Below, piece after piece: positions 1 to 13,300 of a stretch of DNA of 64,000 nt. The stretch lies in assembly GCF_014805625.2 (NCBI RefSeq), contig NW_023998455.1, positions 9,241,005 to 9,305,004 of the forward strand, written 5' to 3'. Both the position numbers and the translations under genes were made by a program. The notes under the pieces were generated by a model, which ran no database searches, was not told where the DNA came from, and was given only the letters and a program-made list of their open reading frames with translations. Numbering within the stretch: position 1 is the stretch's first letter; each line of letters opens with the position of its first letter. The stretch comes from Glossina fuscipes (Eukaryota > Arthropoda > Insecta > Diptera > Glossinidae).

Positions 1-2778
1 TTTGATTGTGAATGAAGAAGATCGTATTGCTCTGAAGAGGAAGAAAAGATTTATCAACTTTTTTCTAAATCCTAAACAAAGCCTACAACCAGCGAATTTG
101 TTATTTATTTAGGCTTACATAAGATAAAAATGTGACTTTTTAATTTATGATATACATAAATGGAATTGGTTATGTACATGTTTATGACACACAAAAAAAA
201 AAAAAAAAAAAACAGTAATCAAAACAGTAAAATTTAGTGTCTGTGTTGACATTTTATTGGGCAATGTTGTGGTTTTTGGGAATATAGTTCGTAAAGTTAT
301 TTCAAGGTCCAAATTATCCATATGCGGAAGTGTTCAGACTTCCTATTGTTTTCAACATGGTAATAAAAAAGGAAGATCTATTACTGTGTGACACTTTTCT
401 TCTGAATATTTTACAAATTTCACTGCTATACATATATGTATTTATATGTATGGCTTTAGTACTACCAGAATATTTCTTTGTGTATGTATGATGAAATAAG
501 GGATGAAGGAGATTGACAATTATTCAACTAAACATTAACACAGTTCTTTTCACAAGAAGCTGAATGGGTAAGAAGTGTACAATATCAACTCACACTTGTG
601 CTTGGTTAAAAGACCTTCATTCTTCAATTTCATACTTTTCGCCGTTCTACTGTTATGTCACTGAAATACGTTTATCATAATATGCGCACTGCTGTCCATA
701 CTCTAATCAAAAATGCGGTGTGTTTGCATGGTTTAAGATTGAAAGATGTGCAAACAAAGATAATCGTAGACAAAATAATAAAAGAAGTAATGCTGGATAA
801 GGAATGAATGACCATAAATAATTAAACTGAACTGACATGAACTGAGTCAAATACTACATGTGCATTATTTCATTGATTCAAATATTGACGTAGCGTTCAT
901 TTGTGTGCATTAGAAACGTTCGCATTTATTCAAGAAAGCCATATGAAGAACAAAAACAAAGACAAAAATAAGATCAGAGCAGATATTTTAAAAAGAAAAA
1001 GTCAAACATTAAATAGGAAACTATATATTTCACTTAAAAGCAGTTATGGCAGCTGCGTTCGCCTAAGATTTTGCTGGGACAGACGACGTACATATATAAT
1101 AAGGAAAAGTTGATGAGACGATTTCACGCGAATATAGAAGAATCTAATATGCAAATAAGTTTTATCGAATTAATTGAGAGCCATTCTCACATTAAATTTG
1201 TCTAGGAGATGTTTTCATCATTAGCTGGCATGGAATTCAAATTTAGAACATATTGCATTCAGTGAGTAAAACATATAAAGCTTTCGCAGCTTGGTTTTAC
1301 AGAATTTACAAAATATACATTACCGTCTTGAGACAAAAGTTCTAAATTATATAATTTGGGGTCACTGGGTAAAGGACGGGAAAGTTACACAAAACGATGG
1401 ATTTGAAGATATTAGCAGCAGTTTCTTGAAACTATTTTGTTATATTTACTTACTTTACTTATTTTACTTGTTTAAAATTATCCGTGGAAATGTGGAAAGA
1501 TGGTGTGGAACTACAAACCATCGTCGGAAATAATCGTGTTTGAGTTGACAAGCTGCAAATGAAATGAAAAAGGTAGCATATCTGCCATGTCATGGCTTTT
1601 GTACAAAAACAAAAAAGCATTAACGAGTACACTTCCTGTCGCACATGCAGTTCTATAATTTTTTAAAAAGTGCAACTAACAGTGCCAGGCTACGTTGCAA
1701 CTGACACTTTGTCTATGTGAAGCTGTGAAAAAAATATTGGAATGGTTGTTGAAAACATCATTTTCTTTTAGAAGTGACCATTTTATATTGAATGCGAAAT
1801 TACTCTAGAAATATGCTCAAGTTTCGCAAACAATCTCTGTTGCACAGGAGAGATCATATCAGATAAGTATAAGGTAATAGAAATACTTAAACTCCGCCAA
1901 AGTGCATTTTAAAATAGCTCGTATTATTTTAGTTCCTTACTGATAGGGACAATTTAATTCCTTTATAGCAATCAAAATTTAGTTTGGAGAGCTGTTGCGG
2001 CTGCAGTAATTGTATTCGAAACGCCTTTATGCCCACAGATGAAGTTTAAAAGCGAACAGCATGCACCTGACGAAAAATTAAGGCAAATTTCGAGAAAAAA
2101 GCTGCATATTCAAAACAGCAAATTGCTGACATGCAGTAGGAAAGCATTAATTGGATAATTGATCTAAAAGTTCGTAAAAATAGCCGATGACTTGATAATT
2201 AAATTCGACTGTTACGGTTTAGTTTTGTTCGTTGAAAAGTTAGCAACAAAGGAGGAATTCTTTTACAACTGAGCACAAAGACAAGAATGTGGATTCGGTC
2301 TGTGATCTAGATATTCTATTCGGGCACGGAATGCGCTTCAATTTACACGGTGAACTTTTCATAAACAAGGCTGGGTCTGTGCTAGAGTTTATGGAGTTTG
2401 GCCTAGAAAGCTCTATGGCACAAATAAGTTGCAATATTTGTTCAGAAATCTGGCTTGGGAACCGCCTGATCATTCCCATGGTATCGACTTTAATAAATGA
2501 ATGAATCAACGTTCCTTTATTCGAAAAACGCTCTTACATAACACTCAAGTTCGCCATGAACTGTTTGTGTAATCTTGAGTTGACGATGTTAAAGTTTAGG
2601 CTCCTAGTTCTAGGTTTTCTGTTTGTTGTTTGATTAAGCACTAAATTAATGTATAGAAGAAATTGTATCTTTTAACAGCTTAAATGGATATTGGATGATG
2701 GTGTAGTCACTTAGGTACTAAGGCACTTATCTAATATTTATTGTATATTATCTTCTGTTTGTTGTTATTCAATTTCAG
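1..2778. other. Region upstream of the mav terminal exon, no confident gene
   Basis: AT-rich sequence with short A-runs (for example 192-210). The 5' exons of the mav-like gene should lie here or further left, because the exon at 2779 opens with a clean splice acceptor, but none could be placed with confidence. A stretch at about 2240-2509 is open on both strands (89 codons minus, 71 codons plus) without recognisable protein features. A possible acceptor followed by a short open frame lies at about 1290-1530, also unrecognised. Confidence 0.5.
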
Positions 2779-4053
2779 ATCAACATCAGTCAGAAAGAAT
2801 ATGCTGCCAAATATAGAGTATATTTACAACGAGTCCATAGCCGGAATAGGCGAGAAAGTCGCGAATTGGTAGATGCACCATTACAAATATTAAGTGTTTC
2901 AAGTAAAGGATATTTGGCATATGATAATTACAATACAAGTAAACAATCACGAAAAAAACGTGATTTTTTTTTAAGTGATTTGAATTTTTTTAAAAGTAAT
3001 AAACGAAAAAATCAAATTACGAGAAGTGCGCATAAAAAACCACGAGGTGATAGCAAACTAAATATACATCTACTCTTTGCCCTCACTCCGCAGGCGCAGC
3101 AATGGAGTGCCGGTGATATTGAGGAAGCTAACGTCCGACTGATGCTTATCCATAATCCTAGTTTAGCGTTACGTAACAGAAATAAAAAGAAACAGGACAA
3201 TCGTAAAAAACATAAAGAGGCTAAAAACAATTCCTGCGTTAACAGGGATACAAGTATTAAGGAGCGTTCAAATAACCAAAGGCTAGATATATTGAATTTG
3301 CGTGTATTTCATATAACACATCATGGTAAACGGAGATGGCTGGATGGACGGAAAGTGCCTGTAAATGTTGATATTGATCAGTCGGACCAAACGAGCACTC
3401 AGTGGTTGCAATTTAATGTTACCAAAGCCGTGGTTTCAATATTGCTCTCTCATAAATCGCAACTTGAAGTGGAACTGCAGTGTGACAATTGCAAGCGCCT
3501 TGGTGCACGACTCTTCAATGACGGGTACACATCATCGCCTGAATCCTTTGCTGCTACTGGCCAAGAGTCTCATCTAATGCCAGCCCTAAATATAATTGGC
3601 CGCTTTGGACAATCGCAAGGCAGTATCCGCGCGCACGAATCCTTTTCGGAAACTTCAACGGTACGCCAGTACCATCACCATTCAAACGCCAACCATGGAA
3701 AACACGCGGAAACACGCCGCCACAACTGTTACAAAATTAATCAGCGATGCTGTCGCCATAGCATGGAGGTCGTGTTTAAAGAAATCAAAGGTTTTGAGTT
3801 CATTTTGCAACCGAAAGCATTCGATGCAGGCTATTGTCACGGACGTTGTCCACCTCGCTATAATCCCGCTCACCATCATGCAATGCTACAAAGTTTGATA
3901 TGGAAGCAAGATCATCGCAAAGCTCCGCGTCCTTGTTGTGCACCCTCTAAATTAGATGAGCTCGAGATATTGCATGTGGATGAGAAAGACAGTGAGAAAT
4001 TGAAAATTTCAACATGGAGCGATATGCGAGTGGTAGAATGTGCTTGTTCTTAA
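2779..4053 (+). CDS. mav: TGF-beta superfamily ligand, maverick-like, terminal coding exon (5' exons missing)
   Basis: Secreted dimeric TGF-beta-type ligand. The exon starts after a splice acceptor (AG at 2777-2778) and is open for 424 codons to a TAA at 4051-4053. The C-terminal knot occupies about the last 110 residues, from 3721. It shows the nine-cysteine layout of activin and TGF-beta-type ligands: a lone C, then RCC, YCHGRCPP, a CC pair, and the ending ECACS. The prodomain is long, basic and rich in K, N and H. It carries a dibasic furin-type site (RKKR followed by D) near 2955-2976, far from the knot, and a weaker basic stretch (ETRR) just before the first knot cysteine. The ECACS ending and the flanking knot sequence match Drosophila maverick better than myoglianin, from memory. 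The open frame continues to the acceptor, so signal peptide and start codon are in upstream exons not located here. Confidence 0.85.
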   Translation: MNISQKEYAAKYRVYLQRVHSRNRRESRELVDAPLQILSVSSKGYLAYDNYNTSKQSRKKRDFFLSDLNFFKSNKRKNQITRSAHKKPRGDSKLNIHLLFALTPQAQQWSAGDIEEANVRLMLIHNPSLALRNRNKKKQDNRKKHKEAKNNSCVNRDTSIKERSNNQRLDILNLRVFHITHHGKRRWLDGRKVPVNVDIDQSDQTSTQWLQFNVTKAVVSILLSHKSQLEVELQCDNCKRLGARLFNDGYTSSPESFAATGQESHLMPALNIIGRFGQSQGSIRAHESFSETSTVRQYHHHSNANHGKHAETRRHNCYKINQRCCRHSMEVVFKEIKGFEFILQPKAFDAGYCHGRCPPRYNPAHHHAMLQSLIWKQDHRKAPRPCCAPSKLDELEILHVDEKDSEKLKISTWSDMRVVECACS

Positions 4054-4460
4054 GAACTCCATCACTTTGTTAATCGCTATTGCATTTAAGCAATACACCC
4101 TCCGTTAAAAGATGTCTAAGATGTGCATGCGCATCTCCAGTTCATTTCCGCTGGTCTTTTTTAAGTATTTAAACTACGCCTCAGGTTCTATAAGCAGCAT
4201 TCTATTCCAAAAATAATTTAGTATTAGCAATTAAGTAATTAAGGAAAACATTAGAGTTCGCATGAATCCATTTTGCATTATTTTGCAAATTCATTTATTT
4301 TGATCGATTTTTTGTCCAATTTTCTAGTGTCTTGAAGATCAGAATAATGAGGAGGACAGTTTTAATTTTGTACAGCCCCTTTCTGTAGTATGCAAAGAAG
4401 TGCCAATTTCAGCAGTTTGATTTATGTGTACAATAAAAGAAAACACTAACACGTCTACTC
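4054..4460 (+). other. Probable 3' UTR and poly(A) signal of the mav-like gene
   Basis: An AATAAA hexamer lies at 4432-4437, about 380 bases after the stop codon, followed by T- and G-rich sequence. The extent of the UTR is inferred from the signal; no transcript was seen. Confidence 0.5.
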
Positions 4461-7400
4461 TGTTTGTCACCTCTGTGTCCTCAAAACTATGATTGGGACG
4501 CGCAATTAGCTCTGTTCATGTCCCCATTTCCCTTCCGATCTCACCAACAGTGAATCTATGTTCTCCCTTTTATTCATAATTCACATCAGTTTAAATTCAC
4601 ATTCACATAAACCAACGAAAGTATTTTTTGCTTTTATACGAAAGCGTGCGGTATTGGAATTTTCATTTTGATGTAGTTTGGCAACATTTTGTATGTAATA
4701 GGGAATGTAATGAGACTACTTTTTATACATGTCTAAATTAGATAGTGTATCATCGTTTAATAAAACTGTTTATGAGCAATAAGTAAGTTTTTTTAATCGT
4801 TTTTAAAATTTTTCTTATATGAAGTCATTTAGTGTTTTGGGGAATAACGTTGTGGTGTTGTTGTGATTATTGTTGATAAATCTTGTTTCTCCCTTGTTTA
4901 TCGTTTAGTTAATGGTTGGTTATGGAATTCAACTAAACTGATATAACACCGTCGATTCTTCAAAGAAAAAATGTGGTACTATCTGTTTAAGCAGATCTTT
5001 AAAGCTTTATCTTGCGCCCGCATGGGCTTAAAATATAGCGCCGCGGCTTATGTTCAAAAATTAAAAATATTTCTTAAATAGCAATAGTAATACAATGAAC
5101 ACAAGAATTTGAACAATGAAGATTTCAATTAAAATACGTTCCCGAATCCGACAAGAAAAGGAATAAAGTGAAATAAAAAAGGAATAATAGTAAGGACAAT
5201 TAGAAATAAGTAAGAATTTAAAAGAATAATGAATATATATTTATTTAAATTACAATAAAATAATGATTATAATTTATCTTAGTGATACAATTATGTTAAG
5301 GACAAAATAGTCGCTTGTAACCTGTTATCACAGCGTTCGATTCGTTTTTTCATACGACCTCTACAAAATCATTTTGGCCCCAAGATTTTCTATCTTCCGC
5401 AAGTGGGTCCCTCTATTTGTTTTACGTTTATATTTGACCTTTGGACTCGTGATTTTGTGAAGTCGATTTGGGAAAAGGCAGTGAAGTCTTCCGAAAAAAA
5501 TTAAATTACGATGTCACGGGTTACCAAACCTCTTGTATATACCCACCAATCGTTTGTTGATGGTGGGCCCCTGATATCTCAATGAAATTCGATTTTTCGA
5601 ATAGCTTCTGGTACCTTTTAAAACATACTAAAACGCTGAAATGTGTTTTTTTTTGCAATTTTTAAAAACATGATTTTTTTATTGTCACTTCTCTCCAAGA
5701 CACTGCAACACTAGATGGTAGTTAATAACAATAAACTTATTTATGTGCTCTTCCATAGTACGTGATTGCCTTTTTTTATTTGCGTTGATATTTTCTAGTT
5801 TCAGTAATTCTGTAAATTGTTATCCAAGGTCTAATAAGTTGTTTTCTGATGACAATAATCAGTCCAACTATTCGATTCCCAATTTTTAAAGGCCGTTACA
5901 TGGGAAAGGGTGACAGTGGAGGTACTTTATTTCAGTTGAATGCACGGTTTAAGAAATTCATACAATAATGGAATAGTAGCTGCGGGAGGGACGGCCTATC
6001 TGGAAATGGATTGCAAAAGAGCATTTAACATCAGAACAAGATGGTGGTGCGAAATTTCGTATGACCGTCATCATTAAGATTTATTCGTGTTATTTTTGTA
6101 ATGACTACACACGACACAAAATGATCAAAGCTACGCCCACCTAATATTACACAGTGTATATCTTTTTCGTTGTTTCTTTCGAATGTTCTTTAGAATAGTG
6201 ATTGATTGCGCCCCAGCCGTGTGTAATTTGCTTGTTTCTTTTCATTAGAGCATTAATAGGGAAAACTAAGTAAAAAACTTAATTTGAATGGAAATATTTC
6301 AACGGTCGCCGTCAGCTCATCTCGACGGATGTATACTTACATTCATATTCATATAAAATTAGTTTAATGGGTGATTTCTGTACTTATAGCAAAACGAACG
6401 CTTGAATCGATGTTGAACGACTTTCATATCGAAATTGGAGGCAAAAGTTCAACAATCTGATTTTAAAAACGAAAAGAAAAGAATACCGCTTGCGTCATCT
6501 GTTGACAGACTTGTGAGTACATTTAGTTGAATTCTAAACTTAATATAAATTGAGTAAAAGCAGAGGAGTAAGAAAATTGTATTTGACTAAGGTCGGAAAA
6601 AGAACGGCCCAACATAAACTCGGAAATATTCTATTTTCTGGGCTTTCTATTGACTACTCATAATCTTGGGGCACTCGATATTATAGTACCCCAGAAAACG
6701 GTTTCTCGTAAACGTTAGGAGATTTTATTTATTAAGCGTCGACTATAATTAATTAGAATTAGAACAATTAGCTTGTCACATTCTACTCTCCAAGTCGTTT
6801 ACTGGGTACCCATGGTATTAAGATGAAAAAATTAATTCGTTTTAGAATTAACGTAGGAAAATAATTTGACACATTCCGCTTCGTTTCCCTTATGTTTGAA
6901 AAGCATAAAACCTCAAAAAAGTGGAAAGAAAGACATGTAATCGCTTATAACTTTGTGTGGGGATGACTGAGTTTTCCGTTTCGGCAAATAAATGGTACAG
7001 TAAAGTAAATGCAGAAAATTTCACACTTCTGTCTTTCACAATTTAAGGGTAACGAGCAAAAGCCCACAAATTTATGTTTAGAGAAAGAAGAGTTTCGTTC
7101 ATCTTACGATTTACTGCAGTGGACCAATTTGACCCTTTTTCAATATCAACCTGCCTGTAAAAACTTCTCATGTTTCTACTAAATTTGAAGCCGATATCTT
7201 CAATTTTGTGTGTGTCAATAACGCATATCAAGCAGACATACAAACGGATAGACATGACCTAACCGATTCAGAAATTGTAGCGTTTTTGTAGCTTCAAAAA
7301 AAATAGAGCCCAACCCTGGGTGTATGACAATTCGATGACAAAAGATTCCTATATCTTAAAAGGAAAAATTTGAATCTGCGATTTCGAGTACTTAAACAAC

Positions 7401-10090
7401 GATCACTTTGTATTATATATGTTAAATGCAGAATTTATTAAACCTTTTAGGAGATCCAAATGTGTACACACAAATACATTCGTATAAAGAAATGTCGATT
7501 TTTTCTTTTTGTTTATAATTTATTTATTGACTAGACTAGTTATTTATTGTATTCAATGTTAGCAAAGAATTGGAAAAACATGAAGCACCTCTGTTAGGTC
7601 TAGAAATAATAAACATTAAAAAAATATGACATGCTTATTTACATATGTATAAATAGGTTATTTCAACACATGCTTAGGTTATATATGCATAATGCACAAT
7701 GTATCCTTGACGTAAGAACAAACTGTTGCTCAAAATTTTAAAACAATTTATTATTTGATTATTTTAGTAGTTATATATCAAAACTTATGCTTTCGAAACG
7801 CTTATGGAACTGTATATGTTGAAAATAGGCAAAATTCTCAAACAAAGTAACAAAGAAGGCTCTCTCAAATTTTAAAATAATTCGCAAGAGTTCTTCCATC
7901 AGAACTCGGTGTAGACAATAGTTGAAATCGAACATAAGAAGGCTATTTAGTTGTTCTGTTCTCGCCGTGTTATACTCACCATCAAAAAAGCCTCTAAGTC
8001 AAAAGAGTATTTATATATGAAAAAGAAGAATGGAATGAAGGATGGATGGTCATAACAATCTTCACAACTGATATTTATTCAAAGAACCCAGGCACCTTCA
8101 CAAGCTTTCTGCGCCAATTTGAGATATTCTTTAAGTGAATAAGATTTAATTAATACGACCTCTTTTACATTGCACAAGTCAATTGCAATATAGAAAATAT
8201 GTTAGGTATGAACGACAAAATTATTTAAGGAAGGATGAGGATGAGCAGTTGAAGATTCAAGCGCAAAGCAATATGGTATATCTCTAGTTACACCTAAGCG
8301 CCACATGCAAATCATTCTCTCTTGTATTTCAGTTTTTCATTTCTAACTCATATACCACAGATTATTTTCTATACATTCTAGAGCTGTTTCTCATTTCGAA
8401 CTCAACTACCACGGATTATTTTGAAATGCTATATATCCTAAAAATGAATGCTTAATATTGTGTTGGAGAAAATTCCTTATGATGAATTTTCTATTGTTAT
8501 TTATTATCTCGCAAAGGTTACGATCTGAACTGCAGGGACTTTTTAATAAATAAAGTCTTCATTATGAGAACTCCTATGTAGCATTGAATTGGATATAGGT
8601 ATATGAAAACAAAATTGTACCTTACGGAGGATGGACAGTTTGTAAATGAAATATGTGAAGCGTTTTTATATCTAGATTTTTCTACTTGCATTCAATTTAA
8701 GTTTATTTTTTGAAAATATTTATATTGTGTATGTGTGCTGATATTCATGTTGAAAAGCAACATGCAATTGCAAATAAATCGATGTGATCGTAAGATATTC
8801 TATTTGACGGTCTTGCGACACTAGTCTTTAATCAATTTTTATAGTAGGCTTGTAGGCGCTTCGAAAATATATAACCTATTTACAATTTATTTTTGAGGCT
8901 TACTTCTATAAAAATGAATTTGTAAAGTAACAATGTACATTTATTTCTTAAAGTCATTTTATTCGCCTAGGACTGGTCCAACATGCCCGTTATCATGAGT
9001 TGCTTGTTGCCACGAATTCAGTGCACATTTCTGATTGCAAATAATGGAATAGCTAAATTAACTCCGAAATTTCCCTTTTCTGTTTGTCTTATTTCTAAAT
9101 TGTTTGCGTCTTTTTATTTTTGCTGCTCTTTATCTGAACTTTTGTGCCTTTGTTTCCGGTCGTCGTCATCGCATATATATGTATGTTTTGGCCTGTAAAT
9201 TATTCTAACCCGGATCCGACTCAAACATCCCACAATGCTTTGTAGTTAAAAGCTATGGCCAGCAAAATACTCTTTGTTTTTCTAATAAAGTGTAAAGTGT
9301 ACGAAATATTTTCCTTAAGCACATTTCGAATTTCTTTTCTGATTTTAAAGGACATGAACGCCTCTTATGATTGAAAACAGAGGTAGATCCACATATCGCG
9401 AGTGGATTGAAAGAAAAAATCAACGATCGGATGGTGAGTATTAAACGATTCGATTCCAGCCGAATGTAATCTCTTTTCATTTTGAAAGCAATTCGAGAAT
9501 GTTTTATCAAAAAGTTTTTCCATTCAGATTAAAAGACTTTTTAAGTTAACACATGAATTCGAATTGCTGTGATTGCAGTTAACAAACCGATTAAGGTGAA
9601 TTCCTTTTTGAAACGCAGATTTTGCCATTCTGAAACGATCAAGTATAGCTAGGAACATTATGGATTTAGAAAAACAGAACCGAATATTATTTTGACTTAA
9701 TTTCCGATTAAGATTATGACGTTTCAACAAAATTATTTTGGACCAGTCTTTTATGCAATAACAACTAATATCTGACTATATATATTTTCGCATGAATTTT
9801 TTATATACATAACATTTTTCATATTTACATGTTTACATGTAGTGTAGTTACATACTGTTACTTGATGATATATAAATTATACATATATTTGTATGCATCT
9901 GAATTTGAGCATAATATTATTACATCGTTTTTCGATTACTCGCTTTTTTTTTGATTCGGTAGAGTAAAATCAATTTTCACTTTACTACCGAAATTGTAAA
10001 AAATTATATATATGTATATATGATAATATGTGGGTCATTGCATGTTTATAAACATACAATCATATAGATGTGATATATACCTCTGTGACC
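4461..10090. other. Intergenic sequence between mav and gl
   Basis: No coding exon, RNA gene or complete mobile element was recognised in this 5.6 kb. The sequence is AT-rich and contains a diverged tandem duplication at 8331-8421. The stretch at 9770-10080 is very rich in AT dinucleotides. The sequence is continuous, without gap characters, between the two genes. Confidence 0.5.
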
Positions 10091-10325
10091 TTTAATAGAA
10101 TCGCTCTAATTTGGGTTTGTTAAGTGCACAAAGGTAATACCCTGAATAGTTTTGTGAATTGGGTGAAGCATAATCGCCGAAGTTATAATTACCGTAATCG
10201 CTATAATTACTGGCATTCAAATGATGTGCACGGTGATGTGACTGTGAATGTTGATGTGCGTGGTGGCCATAGGTGTGAGCGTGTGGAACGTAGTGTTGAA
10301 AACCGCCTCCACTGCGATTTTTTTG

Positions 10326-13300
10326 TCATGTCAGTAAGGTACCGTTTCCATTATTATTCGTGGCGTGCACACGCATATGTCGATTCAGATTGCCCGATTG
10401 TGAGAATCTGAAAAAACGGGTAAAATTAGTTCTATAACAAAAAGCGGATTCATTTACGGGTAAAGGAAATTAATCGCTTCTGTATAAGTTCTAAGTTTAG
10501 CTTTTCTTGAGTTTTAAATAGAAATAGCGTAACTGAATCTGGTTATTATGTTAACACAGGCAATTGCACGGCTTTTAAAAAGATGTCTGAGTTTGTAAAA
10601 TTTGTCAATGGTTGCTGCTGTGAACAATGTGGGGAACCCTTATCAGCCGCCAAATTCCTCAGCGAGATTATAGCAATAGCCAAATACATACCTTGCACAT
10701 AATAAATAAATCGTTATACTCATCATTTTTTTGATGTTTAGCTTGGACGTGCTACGTTTCTGCCGCTACGCAAACTTAAGTGGCAGTGTACAGCCGGAGA
10801 AAGTTTCGTTTGCTGAATTGTTCTCTGATCATTCGGTCAGTAGGTGAAAATAACTTCTTCGCCTCACATTATGTCACTGGTTATTTTGTATCAGCTACAA
10901 AATTATGTTATGCATCTATAGTCAGCACAATTTTGTGAATTGCCATCTCCTTCTAATTAAGCAAGTAGTCACGCACTTCTATCCTACTAGTTATTCATAT
11001 GAAGTACGTTTGTCTTCTTTAGAAAGAAAAATTCTCAACTTATTTTTAATTTTTTTTTTATGGCAAGAGGAAATAATTCTGTCGCACGCAATGCTTTATT
11101 GTTTCTAAACTTCCACTTGATTCCTCAGCTATCTCACCTTTTTCAGACTCGTTGGATTTGATTGCATTTTCTAAGATGCGTGAAAAACTATGATGCGTCA
11201 CTTTAAGCGGTCGTTCCTCTGTATACAATTTTTAGCTAACTAATCGAGGGATGCGTATGTTTGGACAACATTTCTTATTAACGTCTATGGGATGTTCTCG
11301 CTTGTGATTATATATGATGTACAATTTGAAATCGTCAATGCTTATTTATTGTGTTCCGAGCAAGAAATTCGCGGAAATACAAAACGTTATGAATCGTCTT
11401 GTAAAATATCTTGTACCGATAACTCAAAATTGTTGTATTTAGAAAAATCTTGGAAATTTATAGCTAGCTGGCTTCTATATACCTAGATGCGAAGTGGCTT
11501 TTTGTCATATTACATCTGTTATTAGATTGAAAAGTCAATAAACTTTGAGTTTACAACGAATAACTGGGTGAAAGATCGTTTTTCCCTGCTTTTCTCTAAG
11601 CTGATCTAGTTTACAGAAATTTTCGTTGACCTAAGGCATAAAAATATTTATTGTCTTAACAAATGCCTGAAAATTTACTTACCTCAGTAAACATAATTTA
11701 CATTGATATGGTTTCTCACCACTATGGATCCGTAAATGTTTTGTTAGAGTTGAACTGTCCGAGAACGACTTTTTACACGAGGAGCAACGATATGGGCGTT
11801 CTCCTGAATGGGTTCTCATGTGCGTGGTGACACTGGAACTTTGTGAGAAACGTCTATCACAAATAGGACAGCGAAAAGGTTTCTGTCCTGTATGTGTGCG
11901 TACATGAGCTGTTAAATTTGCGGCTTGTGAAAAACTTTTATTGCAATCGGGACAACGGTAAGGCCGTTCGCCAGAATGCGTTCTTAAGTGGGTTTTCAAT
12001 GTGCTTGGCCGAGCATATGTTTTTCCACACAAACGACAAAGGTTAGGTTTGCTATCAGATCCTTCATCATTGCTATCTTCATCATCAAAAGTCGCGGCAA
12101 TGATGGGAGCCGTGCTAGGTGAAATTGTGGTTGCGGTGGTGTTTGTTATTGGTTTTGTGTCACGCATTTGTGTGCATGAAGTTGGACTTTTTGTGTTTAG
12201 AGAATAAGCCTGAGTCATTTGTGTGTTTGCGTGGAAACTTTTTGGAGTGATAGCAGCAGAAAGGGACAATGAAGGCGATGAAGAAGGCACCTTCTCCACA
12301 GCCTCTGCAAGAGATGGTAATATAACCGGGTTGTGATTGCTTTGCATTGGTGGTGCTCGGAAATCCGCTGTGAATGAGTATGTGGCGGCAGCGGGGTAGT
12401 GAGAAGGACTCAAAACCGGCGGATATAAAACGTTAACTGACGATGAACTGTTAGCTGGAGTCCACTGTAATTTATAGTGATATTAGCTTTCCAATCTACA
12501 AGTCAAAAAATCGCGTTGTACCTGGGAACATTGCATTGGCACAGAACCGTCCGCCGACCCATATCCATGCATTGTCATATTCATGCTAACGTTTACACTC
12601 ATACTGGGATACATAGCTGCTGATCCTACGCCACTCATTTGTTGGTTATTGCAGGTGTTACTTACCATTGTTGATGATGATGACGCGACAGGGTTAGGAG
12701 GCTCATAAAAACATGCTTGATCTGTGGAGCTTAAAGTGTTGCCGTGCGAGGACTGTATGTTAGCGGATAATGTTTGGTTATGAGCATTAGGCGAAATCAA
12801 CATTTGATGTGGATGAACGGTGTACGAGAGTGAAGCTTGATGTGGATTTGCAGAAAAGTTATAAGAGGTACCACATGGAGAGAATGGGAATAAGCTGGGC
12901 AATGGATCGATGTCTAAAGGTGAGAGTCCTGGGAACGTTGAGGCCATTTCATCCGCAGACCAGTAATTAGCGGCGCAGTTTCCTTCACTATCCCCACTAT
13001 TGAAGTTCACTTGTGTGCAATTTTGTACAGAGCCAGAGACGTTGAACGAACCTTCACCAACGGCTGCATCGAAGCATGAGCCACAATCGAAATCGTTCGT
13101 AGGCAGTGAGGATACCGGTAGGGCTGTATTACCTTGACACGACAAACACCCAACACAGGAGGAAGCGGCGCACTCGTGCTAAAAACACATATACCGAAAG
13201 TAAGCGGTGAATAATTGATGTCAATATTGCGATATACTTCTAAAAGATTAAATATCCTGCTTGCCTTTAAAAGTAACAATCCATAACGTAATATAAATAA

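Noticed and set aside
2240..2509. Long open frames on both strands
   Set aside because: Neither strand gives a recognisable domain or good splice context; direction cannot be decided.
10124..10411. 95-codon plus-strand ORF
   Set aside because: It is the reverse strand of the last glass exon, whose splice phase and zinc-finger completion are decisive.
12001..12207. 68-codon plus-strand ORF
   Set aside because: Antisense of the glass exon that encodes the zinc fingers.
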